DNA of 49,999 bases from Clostridiales bacterium VE202-21 (GCA_000509105.1 BAIF02000063.1:1-49999); one strand, 5' to 3'. Shown: positions 9,268 to 18,598, numbered from the stretch's first letter. A program made the numbers and translations. Notes: a model not told the origin generated them from the sequence alone.

Positions 9268-9348
9268 TAAGACAGAGATGGTGCAAAGGGGTCAGACCCC
9301 TTTGCAAATTAAGACGGTGATGCTGCAAGGGGGTCAGACCCCTGTGCA
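9268..9348. repeat. Tandem copies of a GGGGTCAGACCCC palindrome unit
   Basis: Two direct copies with a 42-bp period. Each begins TTAAGAC(A/G)G, and each contains a 25-bp palindrome: 9282-9306 has perfect 12-bp arms around a central A, and 9324-9348 has one mismatch. The second copy contains the stop codon and last codons of the GH13 gene at 9334. GGGGTCAGACCCC-type units are known as dispersed repeats in several bacterial genomes; here they may act as a terminator-like stem or be a small repeat insertion. Confidence 0.75.
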
Positions 9349-11046
9349 GGTCTCTTCCAGCAAAAAGGCCTGTACTTCATAAGGCCTTAATAAACAATCG
9401 CCTGGGGTCTGAGTGCCTTCATAGTTTGAGATATAAAGGTCACTATGAGTATAATGTATATCTTCAGGCATCCTGAATTCAGCGCAGGAGCCTGTGATAT
9501 TTGCCGCAGTCAGCAACAGGGTATGTCCAAGCCGTCGGGTGAAGACAAACAATTCCTGTGAGTCCTTGTAATATTCTCTGTAATCTCCATAAACAGCAAC
9601 TGGGTTTTTATGGCGGAGTTTTATGAGTTTTTTATAGAAATGATATATGGAATCAGGGCTCTCCATAGAATCACGCACGTTGATTGTTTGAAAGTTAGGA
9701 TTTACTTTCAGCCAAGGAGTTCCCGTAGTAAATCCGGCATTTGCGGATCTGTCCCATTGCATAGGCGTTCGGGCATTATCTCTTCCGACTGCATTAATTT
9801 CAGCAAGTAGCTGTTCCTCTGAAGCCTTTCTACTGTATAGCCTTTCATAATAATTGCCTACTGACATGATATCATTTACTTCTTGAATACTATTTACCTT
9901 AAGATTGGTCATGCCGATTTCTTCCCCCTGATAGATAAAGGGGGTGCCTTGCTGCAGGTGCATGACCGCGGCCAGCATCTTCGCGCTTTCTGACCAATAC
10001 TCTTTGTCATCCCCAAACTTAGATACCTGGCGCGGCTGGTCGTGGTTTGAAAGATACAGGCTGTTCCATCCTTTTCCGAGTAATCCCGTCTGCCATTTGG
10101 AAAGCATCTTTTTCAAAGTGTATGTGCAGGCTCTGGATAAACAGATTCCATTTTCATCTTTCTCAGGTTCAATATCAACGTGGTCGAACTGAAATACCAT
10201 ATTTACTTCACGAGATGCCTCGTTCGTAAATTTTATAGCGTCCTGAATCGTCACGTCGCCTGTTTCGCCAACAGTCATAAGATCATAGCGGGAAAATACT
10301 TGTTCGTTCATCTCCCGAATATAGCCGTGGGTTTTCTCTATACTCGAAAAATGTTCAATTCCTACCGGAGCTCCGGATGCAGAGCGCTGAAAAACTCCAT
10401 CAGGCAGCCCTGGCTCCTTCCCATATGCATGCATGACATCCAGCCTGAAACCATCCACTCCTTTATCGGCCCAGAACCGCATCATCTTATAGATTTCCTG
10501 TCTGAGCGCGGGATTTTCCCAGTTTAGGTCGGGCTGCTCTTTGCTGAACAGATGAAGGTAGCATTGATCTGTAATTGGGCTGTATTCCCAGGCGGAGCCT
10601 CCAAAGTAAGATGTCCAGTTATTGGGGACCTGACCATTTTGTTTTCTGTCTTTCCATATAAAAAAGTTACGGTATGGGCTGTCCTTACTTTGCAATGCAT
10701 CCTGGAACCAGAAATGGGATGAGGAACAGTGGTTAACCACCAGATCCATAACCAGCTTTAATCCGCGTTTATGCATTTCAGAAAGCAGGTGATCCCAGTC
10801 ATCCATAGTGCCAAATCGTTTGTCTATCTTGTAATAATCTGAAATGTCGTAACCGTTATCCACATAGGGAGATTCAAAATAGGGGGATATCCAGACCACA
10901 TCCACTCCCAAATCAACGAGATAATCAAGTTTTTCCGCTATGCCCCTGAGATCGCCAATGCCATCTCCATTTGAATCATAAAAACTGGCGGGGTAAATTT
11001 GGTAGACAACAGCTTCTTTCCACCAGGATTTTTGCAGTATTTCCAT
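9334..11046 (-). CDS. GH13 alpha-glucosidase (oligo-1,6-glucosidase-like), copy 1
   Basis: Cytoplasmic retaining alpha-glucosidase of glycoside hydrolase family 13, close to subfamily 31 (MalL, oligo-1,6-glucosidase). It has 570 residues and no signal peptide. Conserved GH13 regions: DLVVNH (about 101-106), GFRLDVMH with nucleophile D203, VGE with acid E261, and SNHD with D336. The residue after the nucleophile is valine, which in this subfamily is associated with preference for alpha-1,6 over alpha-1,4 links, so isomalto-oligosaccharides, panose or similar are likely substrates. It is 31 bp downstream of a closely similar paralogue and shares that operon behind the MATE gene. Its stop lies inside a repeat unit. 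Exact specificity is inferred. Confidence 0.9.
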   Translation of the reverse strand: MEILQKSWWKEAVVYQIYPASFYDSNGDGIGDLRGIAEKLDYLVDLGVDVVWISPYFESPYVDNGYDISDYYKIDKRFGTMDDWDHLLSEMHKRGLKLVMDLVVNHCSSSHFWFQDALQSKDSPYRNFFIWKDRKQNGQVPNNWTSYFGGSAWEYSPITDQCYLHLFSKEQPDLNWENPALRQEIYKMMRFWADKGVDGFRLDVMHAYGKEPGLPDGVFQRSASGAPVGIEHFSSIEKTHGYIREMNEQVFSRYDLMTVGETGDVTIQDAIKFTNEASREVNMVFQFDHVDIEPEKDENGICLSRACTYTLKKMLSKWQTGLLGKGWNSLYLSNHDQPRQVSKFGDDKEYWSESAKMLAAVMHLQQGTPFIYQGEEIGMTNLKVNSIQEVNDIMSVGNYYERLYSRKASEEQLLAEINAVGRDNARTPMQWDRSANAGFTTGTPWLKVNPNFQTINVRDSMESPDSIYHFYKKLIKLRHKNPVAVYGDYREYYKDSQELFVFTRRLGHTLLLTAANITGSCAEFRMPEDIHYTHSDLYISNYEGTQTPGDCLLRPYEVQAFLLEETCTGV

Positions 11047-11077
11047 AGTTAACTCCTCCTTTTCAAAGTGTGAATAC

Positions 11078-12760
11078 TCAATGTTTCAACAGTAGATATG
11101 CAGATGCCTCATAGGGACGCAGGACACGGTCATGGGGTGACTGACCAGTGGGATAATTCGAAATATAAAGCGAGCTTTTTGTATAGGTGACTGCTCCCGG
11201 TACTTTGTATTCCACACTTTCCGCTGTCATATTTGCAGTGACCAGAAGCACCTGGTTTCCAAGTGAACGGGTAAAGCAGAAAATGGAGTCACTATCTCGG
11301 TAGAATTCCGTAAAACTGCCGTATACAACTACGGGATTCTGCGATCTTAGGTGGATTAACTTCCGATAGTAATGATAGATAGAATCATCACAGTTTATTT
11401 GTGATTCTACATTAATCTCTTTATAATTCTTATTCACATGAAGCCAGGGTGTATTTTCGGAAAAACCTGCATTAGCAGTGCGGTCCCATTGCATAGGGGT
11501 TCGGCTGTTATCCCGTCCCCTCCGGCTGATTCCTGCAAGCATCTCCTCACGAGTTGCCAGGCCCTTTGATAGATATTCATTGTATGCATGGATCGATTCA
11601 ATATCCTGAACCTCGTTTATATCATGGACGGGGCAGTTTGTCATGCCAATCTCTTCCCCCTGATAGACAAAGGGAGTTCCCTTTTGCAGGTGCATAATAG
11701 TTGCCAGCATCTTGGCGCTCTCTGCCCAGTATTTTTCATCATTGCCAAATCTGGAAACCTGGCGCGGCTGGTCGTGGTTTGACAGATAGAGGCTGTTCCA
11801 GCCTTCAAGGTCCAGTCCCCGCTGCCAGTCCGCCAGACAGCTTTTGAAAGCTTTTACGGGGAGCGGGGAATCAGCCAGCCACCGCTCCTCATATACGCTG
11901 TCGATATTAACATGCTGGAATTGAAAAACCGTATTTACCTCTCCTGCGGCTTCTGAGGTATATTGCAGGGCATCATCAATAGTGATCCCGTCCGTTTCTC
12001 CAACGGTAAAGATATCGTATTTAGAGAAAACCTCCCGGTTCATTTCTTTCATATAAGCGTGGTTTAAAGGAAGCGAAGAGAAGTGTTCCGCCCCAACTGG
12101 AAGGGTTCCGTCCATCCGGCCGTCGGGCAGGCCTGGTGTTTTCCCATATGCATGCATGACATCCAGACGGAAGCCATCCACGCCTTTGCCGATCCAGTAG
12201 TGCATGATATCGTAAATCTCCTCGCGCAGCCGTGGATTTTGCCAGTTGAGATCAGGTTGTTCCTTTGAAAAAAGATGGAGATAATACTGGTTCGTCAAGG
12301 GTTCGTATTCCCATGCGGGGCCGCTAAAATAAGAGGTCCAGTTATTAGGCGGCATGCCATCCGGTTTTGGGTCTTTCCAGATAAAATAGTCTCTATAAGG
12401 ATTATCTTTGCTTTTTTTGGCTTCCTGGAACCACTTGTGCTGATCAGAACAGTGATTTACCACCAAATCCATAATCAGCTTAAGCCCCCGTTTATGCATT
12501 TCGCTGAGCATATTTTCCCAGTCCTCCATTGTACCAAACCGTGGGTCAATTGCCCTGTAGTCTGATATGTCATACCCATTGTCAATATAGGGGGATTTAA
12601 AATACGGAGAAATCCATATAATCCGGACCCCCAGGCTGCAAAGATAGTCCAGCTTCTGGGTAATGCCATTAATATCACCAAAACCATCATTATTAGAATC
12701 ATTGAAACTGGCCGGATAAATCTGATATACCACAGCCTCTTTCCACCAATCAGCGGTCAT
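11078..12760 (-). CDS. GH13 alpha-glucosidase (oligo-1,6-glucosidase-like), copy 2
   Basis: Second GH13 subfamily-31-like alpha-glucosidase, 560 residues, clearly a tandem duplicate of the gene after it: long stretches such as LHLFSKEQPDLNW and LYLSNHDQPRQVS are identical. Catalytic residues are intact: nucleophile D200 in GFRLDVMH (again with valine after it), acid E255 in TVGE, and D330 in SNHD. The copies differ most in the region around residues 285-310 and at the C-terminus, where substrate range could diverge. Cytoplasmic, no signal peptide. Start at ATG after an AAGGAGG site. Transcribed with the MATE gene 39 bp upstream and repressed, by inference, through the operator at 14175. Confidence 0.9.
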   Translation of the reverse strand: MTADWWKEAVVYQIYPASFNDSNNDGFGDINGITQKLDYLCSLGVRIIWISPYFKSPYIDNGYDISDYRAIDPRFGTMEDWENMLSEMHKRGLKLIMDLVVNHCSDQHKWFQEAKKSKDNPYRDYFIWKDPKPDGMPPNNWTSYFSGPAWEYEPLTNQYYLHLFSKEQPDLNWQNPRLREEIYDIMHYWIGKGVDGFRLDVMHAYGKTPGLPDGRMDGTLPVGAEHFSSLPLNHAYMKEMNREVFSKYDIFTVGETDGITIDDALQYTSEAAGEVNTVFQFQHVNIDSVYEERWLADSPLPVKAFKSCLADWQRGLDLEGWNSLYLSNHDQPRQVSRFGNDEKYWAESAKMLATIMHLQKGTPFVYQGEEIGMTNCPVHDINEVQDIESIHAYNEYLSKGLATREEMLAGISRRGRDNSRTPMQWDRTANAGFSENTPWLHVNKNYKEINVESQINCDDSIYHYYRKLIHLRSQNPVVVYGSFTEFYRDSDSIFCFTRSLGNQVLLVTANMTAESVEYKVPGAVTYTKSSLYISNYPTGQSPHDRVLRPYEASAYLLLKH

Positions 12761-12799
12761 TTTTAATACCTCCTTATTATAAAAATAGATACGAGATTT

Positions 12800-14152
12800 T
12801 TATCTTGTTACATCATTTAGCCATTTATAGGAGAAATAACGTTTTATGGCAAATGGGAATTTCACGAGTTCATCACAGACTAAAAACATATAAATTACTG
12901 GAAAAGGAAGCTTCCAGATAAATGCGGACAGCCATCCGAAAAGTAATGCGATCCCCCAAAGTGACACCAGATCCATAATCATACCCGCCTTTGTGTCGCC
13001 GCCTGAGCGGAGGATACCTAAAACAATGGTACTGTTTATACTTTGAAAAATGCATATAAAACTGGTCAATACAGTCATAATATTTAAATAATTCCCGGAT
13101 TGTGGGCTAAGGCGTATGAAAGAACCTGAAGCAAATGCGAGAATTAAAATTGCGGCGGATCCCAAACAACCAAATACGACAGAAAGCTTTATAAAGTTTC
13201 TGGAATAATTCAAAACTAATGGCCTGTTGCCTTCGCCGATGGTTTTGCCGGTTATGATGGCGGCAGCAGATGCAAGCCCTGCTGAAAAAATCATGGAAAG
13301 CTGCCTTAATACTGTGATGACCGAATTAGCGGCAACTACATTTTGGCCAAGATGTCCTATGATAGAAGCAAGCACGGTGTACCCAAGACCCCAGGCCAGC
13401 TCATTCATAAGCACCGGAAGCGCAAAGTGTAAAAATCTTCTGACTAATGCAATATTCTTTACGAATAGGCTACGGAGATGGAACCGCGCCGTGCGGTTAC
13501 ATTTTTCCTCATATATCCATACCAAAAGCAGCTCAAATAAGCGTGCTCCGCATGTACCGGCTGCGGCCCCGGCAGTCCCTAATGCAGGGCTTCCAAAATG
13601 ACCAAATATAAATATGTAATTCAGAAATACATTAATCAGGAGCGAAAACAGGTAAATAATAAAAGATATTTTCACATGCTCCATGCTTCTCATGATACTT
13701 AAATAGATAAAAGTACCACAATTTAAGGGATAAGAAAAGCATACGATCCGCAGATATTGTGCTCCCTGATCTGCAATTACCGGATCTGAAGTGAAAAGGC
13801 CCATGACTGACAAGGGAGCGCAAAATGCAGTAACCGTAAAGATTACGGAAAAAAAAAGCCCGGCGCATAAAGAGAATCCCATGAGTTCTTCTATTGAACG
13901 TAAATCTTTCTTACCCCAGTATTGGGAGCAGAGAATAGAAGCGCCGGAGGAGATCCCTATGAGAATCAGGTTCAGAAGGAAGGAAACCTGACCAGCCAGC
14001 GATACCCCTGCAATAGCAGATTCGCTTACTCTTCCAAGCATCATAATATCAGCAGATGTAATACAGGCATTGATGAGCTGCTGCACAGCTATGGGAAGTA
14101 CCAAAGTAAAAACCATACGAAAAAAGGCGCGGTCTATTCTGGGAGAATACAC
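12800..14152 (-). CDS. MATE family efflux transporter
   Basis: A 450-residue multidrug and toxin extrusion (MATE) family membrane protein with about twelve hydrophobic segments in two repeated halves. The family signature early in each half is seen: LVLPIAVQQLINACITSADIMMLG near residues 16-39, and PVLMNELAWGLGYT near 245. It exchanges Na+ or H+ for an organic substrate that cannot be told from sequence. Translation starts at GTG; the only upstream Shine-Dalgarno-like sequence is the G9 run at 14162-14170. It is first in an operon with two alpha-glucosidases, an unusual pairing that hints at export of a sugar-linked compound or relief of sugar stress; this is inference. Confidence 0.87.
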   Translation of the reverse strand: MYSPRIDRAFFRMVFTLVLPIAVQQLINACITSADIMMLGRVSESAIAGVSLAGQVSFLLNLILIGISSGASILCSQYWGKKDLRSIEELMGFSLCAGLFFSVIFTVTAFCAPLSVMGLFTSDPVIADQGAQYLRIVCFSYPLNCGTFIYLSIMRSMEHVKISFIIYLFSLLINVFLNYIFIFGHFGSPALGTAGAAAGTCGARLFELLLVWIYEEKCNRTARFHLRSLFVKNIALVRRFLHFALPVLMNELAWGLGYTVLASIIGHLGQNVVAANSVITVLRQLSMIFSAGLASAAAIITGKTIGEGNRPLVLNYSRNFIKLSVVFGCLGSAAILILAFASGSFIRLSPQSGNYLNIMTVLTSFICIFQSINSTIVLGILRSGGDTKAGMIMDLVSLWGIALLFGWLSAFIWKLPFPVIYMFLVCDELVKFPFAIKRYFSYKWLNDVTR

Positions 14153-14161
14153 AAGTTAACA

Positions 14162-14170
14162 CCCCCCCCC
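14162..14170 (-). promoter_or_regulatory. G9 tract acting as ribosome binding site of MATE gene
   Basis: On the minus strand GAGGGGGGGGG lies about 9 nt ahead of the GTG start of the MATE gene and is the only candidate Shine-Dalgarno sequence. Slippage in the G-run would change its pairing and spacing. Confidence 0.5.
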
Positions 14171-14174
14171 TCGA

Positions 14175-14190
14175 GGTTATGCGCATAACC
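14175..14190 (-). promoter_or_regulatory. LacI-family operator
   Basis: GGTTATGCGCATAACC is a perfect 16-bp palindrome with a central CG, the usual shape of a LacI/GalR operator. It sits just after the predicted transcription start of the MATE and alpha-glucosidase operon, next to a LacI-type gene, so repression by a roadblock is likely. Confidence 0.7.
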
Positions 14191-14204
14191 TAATGATTAG
14201 ATGT

Positions 14205-14233
14205 ATCTTAACACGGCGGCATAACTGTGTCAA
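14205..14233 (-). promoter_or_regulatory. Consensus promoter of MATE/alpha-glucosidase operon
   Basis: On the minus strand TTGACA (14228-14233) and TAAGAT (14205-14210) are exactly 17 bp apart. It lies just beyond the stop codon of the LacI-type gene and reads toward the MATE gene. Confidence 0.75.
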
Positions 14234-14253
14234 TATAGAGATTTTATATTTTG

Positions 14254-15273
14254 TTAATCATTAGACGATACCGATTTTCTTACAATCAGATCTACCTTAA
14301 AGTGTGTCTGTGAATGCGGCGGCTCCTCTCCATTGATGAATGAAAGGAGAGAGTGGACGGCAGCAGTCCCCTTTTTATGGATATTCTGCCGGACAGTCGT
14401 AAGCTGCGGGCGGCACATCGCACTCAAGTAACTACAGTCATAACCGGCAATTGAGATATCTTCTGGTATGCGGATACCGGCATCCTGGAGAAAGCCCATT
14501 GCCTCAGCCGCAAAATAATCGGATACAAAAAACAAAGCCGTATGGTCTCTCAAACCGGAATTGGAATTTGTATAAAGTTTTCTGCGGTCTTCTTTGGTGG
14601 CAGGAAGCAGTTGGTGAGACAAACCGATGAGTGATGTTTTATTTTTTTTATAAGCATTTCGAACGCCTTGTAAGCGAAGGGCTGAGATGGGATCATCGGC
14701 ATCGGTTAAATACATGATTTTATGATGACCGTTCTGAATCAGGTAATCGGCCATTAGAAACCCGCCAAATTCATCGTCGGACCCTATGTTTACCAGATCG
14801 GGGATATCACCACAGGGGGAATCGATAAAGAGGAACGGTTTATCCAATTTTTTCTTTAGAGCGAGATATTTTTTGGGGGTAATACCGGACCAGTTCAGTA
14901 TAATTAGGCCGTCGACATTCCATTCCGCCGCCAGCTTCTGAATGGCTGATTCATCAGGTACGGTCTTAAGCAGCATGTAATATCCATTTGCACTGATCTC
15001 TGCCTCAATAGAACTTAAGATTTCCGCATAAAAGGGATCGGCTATGACTTCCCGGTCATATTTATAGAAATCCTGCAGAATAACTCCAATTAACCGGGAC
15101 TGCTTTCCGGCAAGCATTCTTGCTCCCATGTTAGGGACATAATTCATCTCTTCCAGTACTTTTTTGATTTTTTTCTGCGTCTCTGCAGAGACGTGTGATG
15201 TTTTTTCGTGCAGTACATACGATACAGCGGCGGTACTTACGCCAGCACGTTCAGCAATATCTTTGATTCTCAT
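14254..15273 (-). CDS. LacI family transcriptional regulator
   Basis: A 339-residue sugar-responsive repressor. The N-terminal helix-turn-helix (residues 2-25) reads IKDIAERAGVSTAAVSYVLH, with the hinge helix VPNMGARMLA near 50-60. A periplasmic-binding-protein-like effector domain follows (about 62-335). The start codon is 4 bp after the stop of the YesN-type gene and its AAGGAGTGA site lies inside that gene's end, so it is cotranscribed with the two-component system. The perfect palindrome at 14175-14190 downstream is its probable target, linking it to the MATE/alpha-glucosidase operon. The effector is probably an alpha-glucoside or its phosphate, which is inference. Confidence 0.92.
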   Translation of the reverse strand: MRIKDIAERAGVSTAAVSYVLHEKTSHVSAETQKKIKKVLEEMNYVPNMGARMLAGKQSRLIGVILQDFYKYDREVIADPFYAEILSSIEAEISANGYYMLLKTVPDESAIQKLAAEWNVDGLIILNWSGITPKKYLALKKKLDKPFLFIDSPCGDIPDLVNIGSDDEFGGFLMADYLIQNGHHKIMYLTDADDPISALRLQGVRNAYKKNKTSLIGLSHQLLPATKEDRRKLYTNSNSGLRDHTALFFVSDYFAAEAMGFLQDAGIRIPEDISIAGYDCSYLSAMCRPQLTTVRQNIHKKGTAAVHSLLSFINGEEPPHSQTHFKVDLIVRKSVSSND

Positions 15274-15277
15274 AAAA

Positions 15278-16825
15278 TCACTCCTTTATATCAAACACTT
15301 TATACGACGAAGGACTGCAGCCGGTATATTTTGTGAAAACAGTTGTAAAATATGCCGGTTCCTCGATTCCCACCATGGAAGCAATCTCTGTAATCTTATA
15401 CTTTCCGGTCTCTAAGAGCACCTTCGCGTGCTCGATACGATAATAGTTAAGTGCGTGGATGATAGAATGTCCGGTGCAGTTTTTATAAGTACGGCTTAGA
15501 TAGCTGCTGTTCATATGAAGGGCATGTGCTATATCATCGATCCTGACGGGCTGGTCAAAATGGTGCTGGATATAGGCGCTGATTTCCAGCACAGGGACCG
15601 GAATCCCACTAGCAGAACAGACTTTTAGATGAATACATTTATCAGCAAAGTCAAGAAGAGAATCCACCAACCCCACTACAGCGGCAGAATTTTTCAGCCT
15701 GGCCAGGGTCATATCTTTTATTGCATGAAATTGGTACATAGTGTCTACAGGACTATATAGCTTGTCCCAGCAGAGTGTGCATATATTAATTGCCATATTT
15801 TTTACTTTATTTAAAGAATACCGTTTGCTTTCAAGTTCACCAAAAAAATACGTCAAAAGGCCCGCACATGCTACCGTGTCCCCGGCGCAGATATTTTCTG
15901 TAAAAGCGGTGGTTATCCCAATAGGATCTAACAGCTGACCGGTACTTCCGCCAGGAAATTCCGGAAGGCCATGCGCTGCATTCAAAACACCGCTGTCTGC
16001 TGCGTCCAAACATTCGTAAAGTGCAGAGGGAAATTCAGCAATATCCTGATGCACAGAAGAATAGGAGAGGCTGATCCCGCAGGCAAAAAGGGTCTTCGCA
16101 GCGGAGATGATGCTCTCACCGAATTCGGGCATCTGGGGCAGCCGGACTGTATTTGCCGCATAAAGAAGCACGTAAACGGAATTCTGTGCATCGCTTTTTA
16201 CAGCGGATGGGAAAGGCTCGGCAGCAGTTTTAATAAAACCAATGATCTTTTCAAACATGCGCGTCTGTTCCTCTTCATGGGCGGACGTATCAGCACAGAC
16301 CGAGAATTTAACGGCCATATACTGCTGAGGCTGCAGCTGCATCTGGCAAAACCAGTATTGAATGTCTTCCAGGTTAGTGATGGACGATGTGGCAATTCCA
16401 GAAATGAGGGCAGAAAATGCACGTGAAGAACAGCTGATTTTCGCCTTTTCGTTTTCCAGCAGAGCGTACACCTTTTTCACAGATACGGGAAGCTGGCTGA
16501 TAAAATCTGATTTTACAATATAATCAGACACTCCCGCCCTAAGAGCGTCTACCGCCAGATCAAAGTCAGAAAAGGCGGTTAATATAATAACCTTAGTGGC
16601 GGGAGAGAGCGCATGTATCTTACGGGCAAGCTCTATACCGGACATTTCGGGCATCTTGATATCTGTTACGACAAGGTCCACGGGGTGTTCCCTGAAAAAA
16701 GCAAGTGCTTCGGGAGCGTTAGCAAAATCACCCTCTAATTGGAATCCCAGACTGGTCCAATCGATAATATTGCAGATCCCCTTTCTCAGAATCGCCTCAT
16801 CTTCTACAATAATCAAACGGAACAT
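15278..16825 (-). CDS. AraC-type response regulator (YesN-like)
   Basis: A 515-residue response regulator. The receiver domain (about 1-120) has the acidic pair E8-D9 and phosphoacceptor D55 in VVTDIKMPEMSG. A long middle region (about 130-400) has no clear domain. The C-terminal AraC/XylS DNA-binding domain (about 410-510) contains two helix-turn-helix units, the second reading KITEIASMVGIEEPAYFTTV, followed by the conserved F-x-x-x-x-G-x-x-P-x-x-Y type end (TKYTGCSPSSYK). The partner histidine kinase ends 3 bp upstream. Such pairs typically activate an adjacent sugar ABC operon, here the divergent one from 18843. Confidence 0.93.
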   Translation of the reverse strand: MFRLIIVEDEAILRKGICNIIDWTSLGFQLEGDFANAPEALAFFREHPVDLVVTDIKMPEMSGIELARKIHALSPATKVIILTAFSDFDLAVDALRAGVSDYIVKSDFISQLPVSVKKVYALLENEKAKISCSSRAFSALISGIATSSITNLEDIQYWFCQMQLQPQQYMAVKFSVCADTSAHEEEQTRMFEKIIGFIKTAAEPFPSAVKSDAQNSVYVLLYAANTVRLPQMPEFGESIISAAKTLFACGISLSYSSVHQDIAEFPSALYECLDAADSGVLNAAHGLPEFPGGSTGQLLDPIGITTAFTENICAGDTVACAGLLTYFFGELESKRYSLNKVKNMAINICTLCWDKLYSPVDTMYQFHAIKDMTLARLKNSAAVVGLVDSLLDFADKCIHLKVCSASGIPVPVLEISAYIQHHFDQPVRIDDIAHALHMNSSYLSRTYKNCTGHSIIHALNYYRIEHAKVLLETGKYKITEIASMVGIEEPAYFTTVFTKYTGCSPSSYKVFDIKE

Positions 16826-16828
16826 AAG

Positions 16829-18598
16829 TTATTCCTCCCTTTCATTTTCAAGTGTCTTAGAATCCTGGTCAGGGCGGTCTTTCAGCACAGGAAGCTTAAT
16901 AATGACAGTTGTACCGATACCGGAAGAACTGTGAAACTCTAGGCCATAAGAATCCCCAAACAGCAGATGGATGCGTTCAACTATATTTGAAATCCCGATA
17001 TGCTGACGGCCGGAGTCATCCCCGGAAGAGGTTTTCAGCGGATCGAAATCACAGCCGCAGCCGTTATCGGATACTTCAAAAAATAAATCCCCATTTTCCG
17101 TGTATATGTCCATTTTAATATGATTAATTTTGTTAGAGGAATTTTCAATACCGTGGATTACAGCATTTTCAACAATCGGTTCCACACTCAGCCTAGGAAT
17201 GTAATAGTTCAGAATCTGCTTATCCCGGACATTTATTTCGCAGCTAAGGCGTTCCTGAAAACGAAGCTGCTGGATATATAGATAACTTTTTATCCATTCA
17301 TATTCCTTTTCTACAACCGTATACAAATCACCCTTCAATGATCCGGTCAGATTCGCCGTCACGAGTACATTAAGGGAACTGATCATCTGATAGACTTCCG
17401 AGTCGTTGTTAAGCAGTGCGGAGACGCCAATGGTAGTCAGCGTATTTGTTAAAAAATGAGGGTTCATCTGCGAATGCAGAAGCCGAATTTCCGATTCTTT
17501 CAAAAGCAGCTCATTTTTATATACCTTTGCGATCAGTTCTTCAAATTCACCGGTCATTTTATTAAAGGTAAAACTGATCCTGTTCAAATCCGTTTCCCTA
17601 TATATTTTCATACGGGTCCGGTAATTTTGATTCCTCACCTCATTTAGATTGGACACCATATCTTTGATAAAATACGTATAGTTAGAAAAAGACCAGACTG
17701 CGATCAAAATAAAAGCCACCAGCAGGACTGCCATGATTGCTACATACTGCAGAAGCGTAACGGCGATGGGGGTGGTGATACTTTTCGTTGAGGTGAACAG
17801 ATTGACATGGAAGGGAGCGCTGGTTATCTGTTTTGAATAACCTAACGTGTCTTTACCAGGATAGCGGTCGGCATTCTCTTCCAGATAACGATGATACACC
17901 TTACCAACCATATCGGGCGTGTTGCTGAATAAAACAATATCGTTCCGATCAGTGACTGAAACGATTAGATCTGAAGTCAGTCCGGAAAATAACTCTTGAA
18001 AGCAGGATTGATTAATAATAAAAATAAAGAAGACGGTATCGTTTCGATTGTAATTCTGTGCTTGTTTAATAAAAAAAATATCTTTGGAATTTTGACTGGG
18101 AGGTATAAAAACAGCCGCGTCGGCTTCTTTTTTAAATAGTACTTTCAGCTCTTCAAAGGTGAACGAAGGTGAATTATACGGGGTACCGTAAGTGTATAAC
18201 TGTATTTCTGAATTCTGGGTGATTAAAAAAGCCGTACTCAGCCCGTAGGAATAGAAGGTATTATCGAACAGATTGTTATTCTTGCAATCTTCCTGCATGG
18301 CATAGACGTTCTCCTGAAATCCGGGCAGATTCCTGTTAAAACTAATTCTGCCGGCAAGCCAATTCTGCATAGTAGGACTAGTAAGCAGTGACAGCGCGCT
18401 GTTATTTATATCAGAAAAAGCCTTGTTTATACTAAAGCGCATCTGTTCAACAGAAGCTTCCATGTTATCATAGGCAAGAGAAACCTGGGCCTTATAGTAA
18501 TGATAAAAAAACCAGCCGCCTTGGATTAAAAGAGCAAGGCTGATGAGGATAACAGAAAGTGAAATTATCTTACTGCGCATAGAAATACGGCGTTTCAT
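16829..18598 (-). CDS. Sensor histidine kinase (YesM-like)
   Basis: A 589-residue membrane histidine kinase. A membrane helix at about 10-31 is followed by an extracellular Cache-type sensor (about 35-275), a second helix at about 280-305, HAMP (about 305-360) and a His_kinase domain (PF06580). The phosphoacceptor histidine lies in LHSQMNPHFLTNTL, and the ATP-binding domain contains VEPIVENAVIHGIE and a DNGCGCD motif. It senses an external signal, probably sugar or a sugar-loaded binding protein, and phosphorylates the response regulator just downstream. It is first in the kinase-regulator-LacI operon and divergent from the binding-protein gene at 18843. Confidence 0.93.
   Translation of the reverse strand: MKRRISMRSKIISLSVILISLALLIQGGWFFYHYYKAQVSLAYDNMEASVEQMRFSINKAFSDINNSALSLLTSPTMQNWLAGRISFNRNLPGFQENVYAMQEDCKNNNLFDNTFYSYGLSTAFLITQNSEIQLYTYGTPYNSPSFTFEELKVLFKKEADAAVFIPPSQNSKDIFFIKQAQNYNRNDTVFFIFIINQSCFQELFSGLTSDLIVSVTDRNDIVLFSNTPDMVGKVYHRYLEENADRYPGKDTLGYSKQITSAPFHVNLFTSTKSITTPIAVTLLQYVAIMAVLLVAFILIAVWSFSNYTYFIKDMVSNLNEVRNQNYRTRMKIYRETDLNRISFTFNKMTGEFEELIAKVYKNELLLKESEIRLLHSQMNPHFLTNTLTTIGVSALLNNDSEVYQMISSLNVLVTANLTGSLKGDLYTVVEKEYEWIKSYLYIQQLRFQERLSCEINVRDKQILNYYIPRLSVEPIVENAVIHGIENSSNKINHIKMDIYTENGDLFFEVSDNGCGCDFDPLKTSSGDDSGRQHIGISNIVERIHLLFGDSYGLEFHSSSGIGTTVIIKLPVLKDRPDQDSKTLENEREE

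Noticed and set aside
9268..9348. CRISPR-like repeat array
   Set aside because: Only two units, each palindromic with the spacing part also repeated, and no cas genes in the window.
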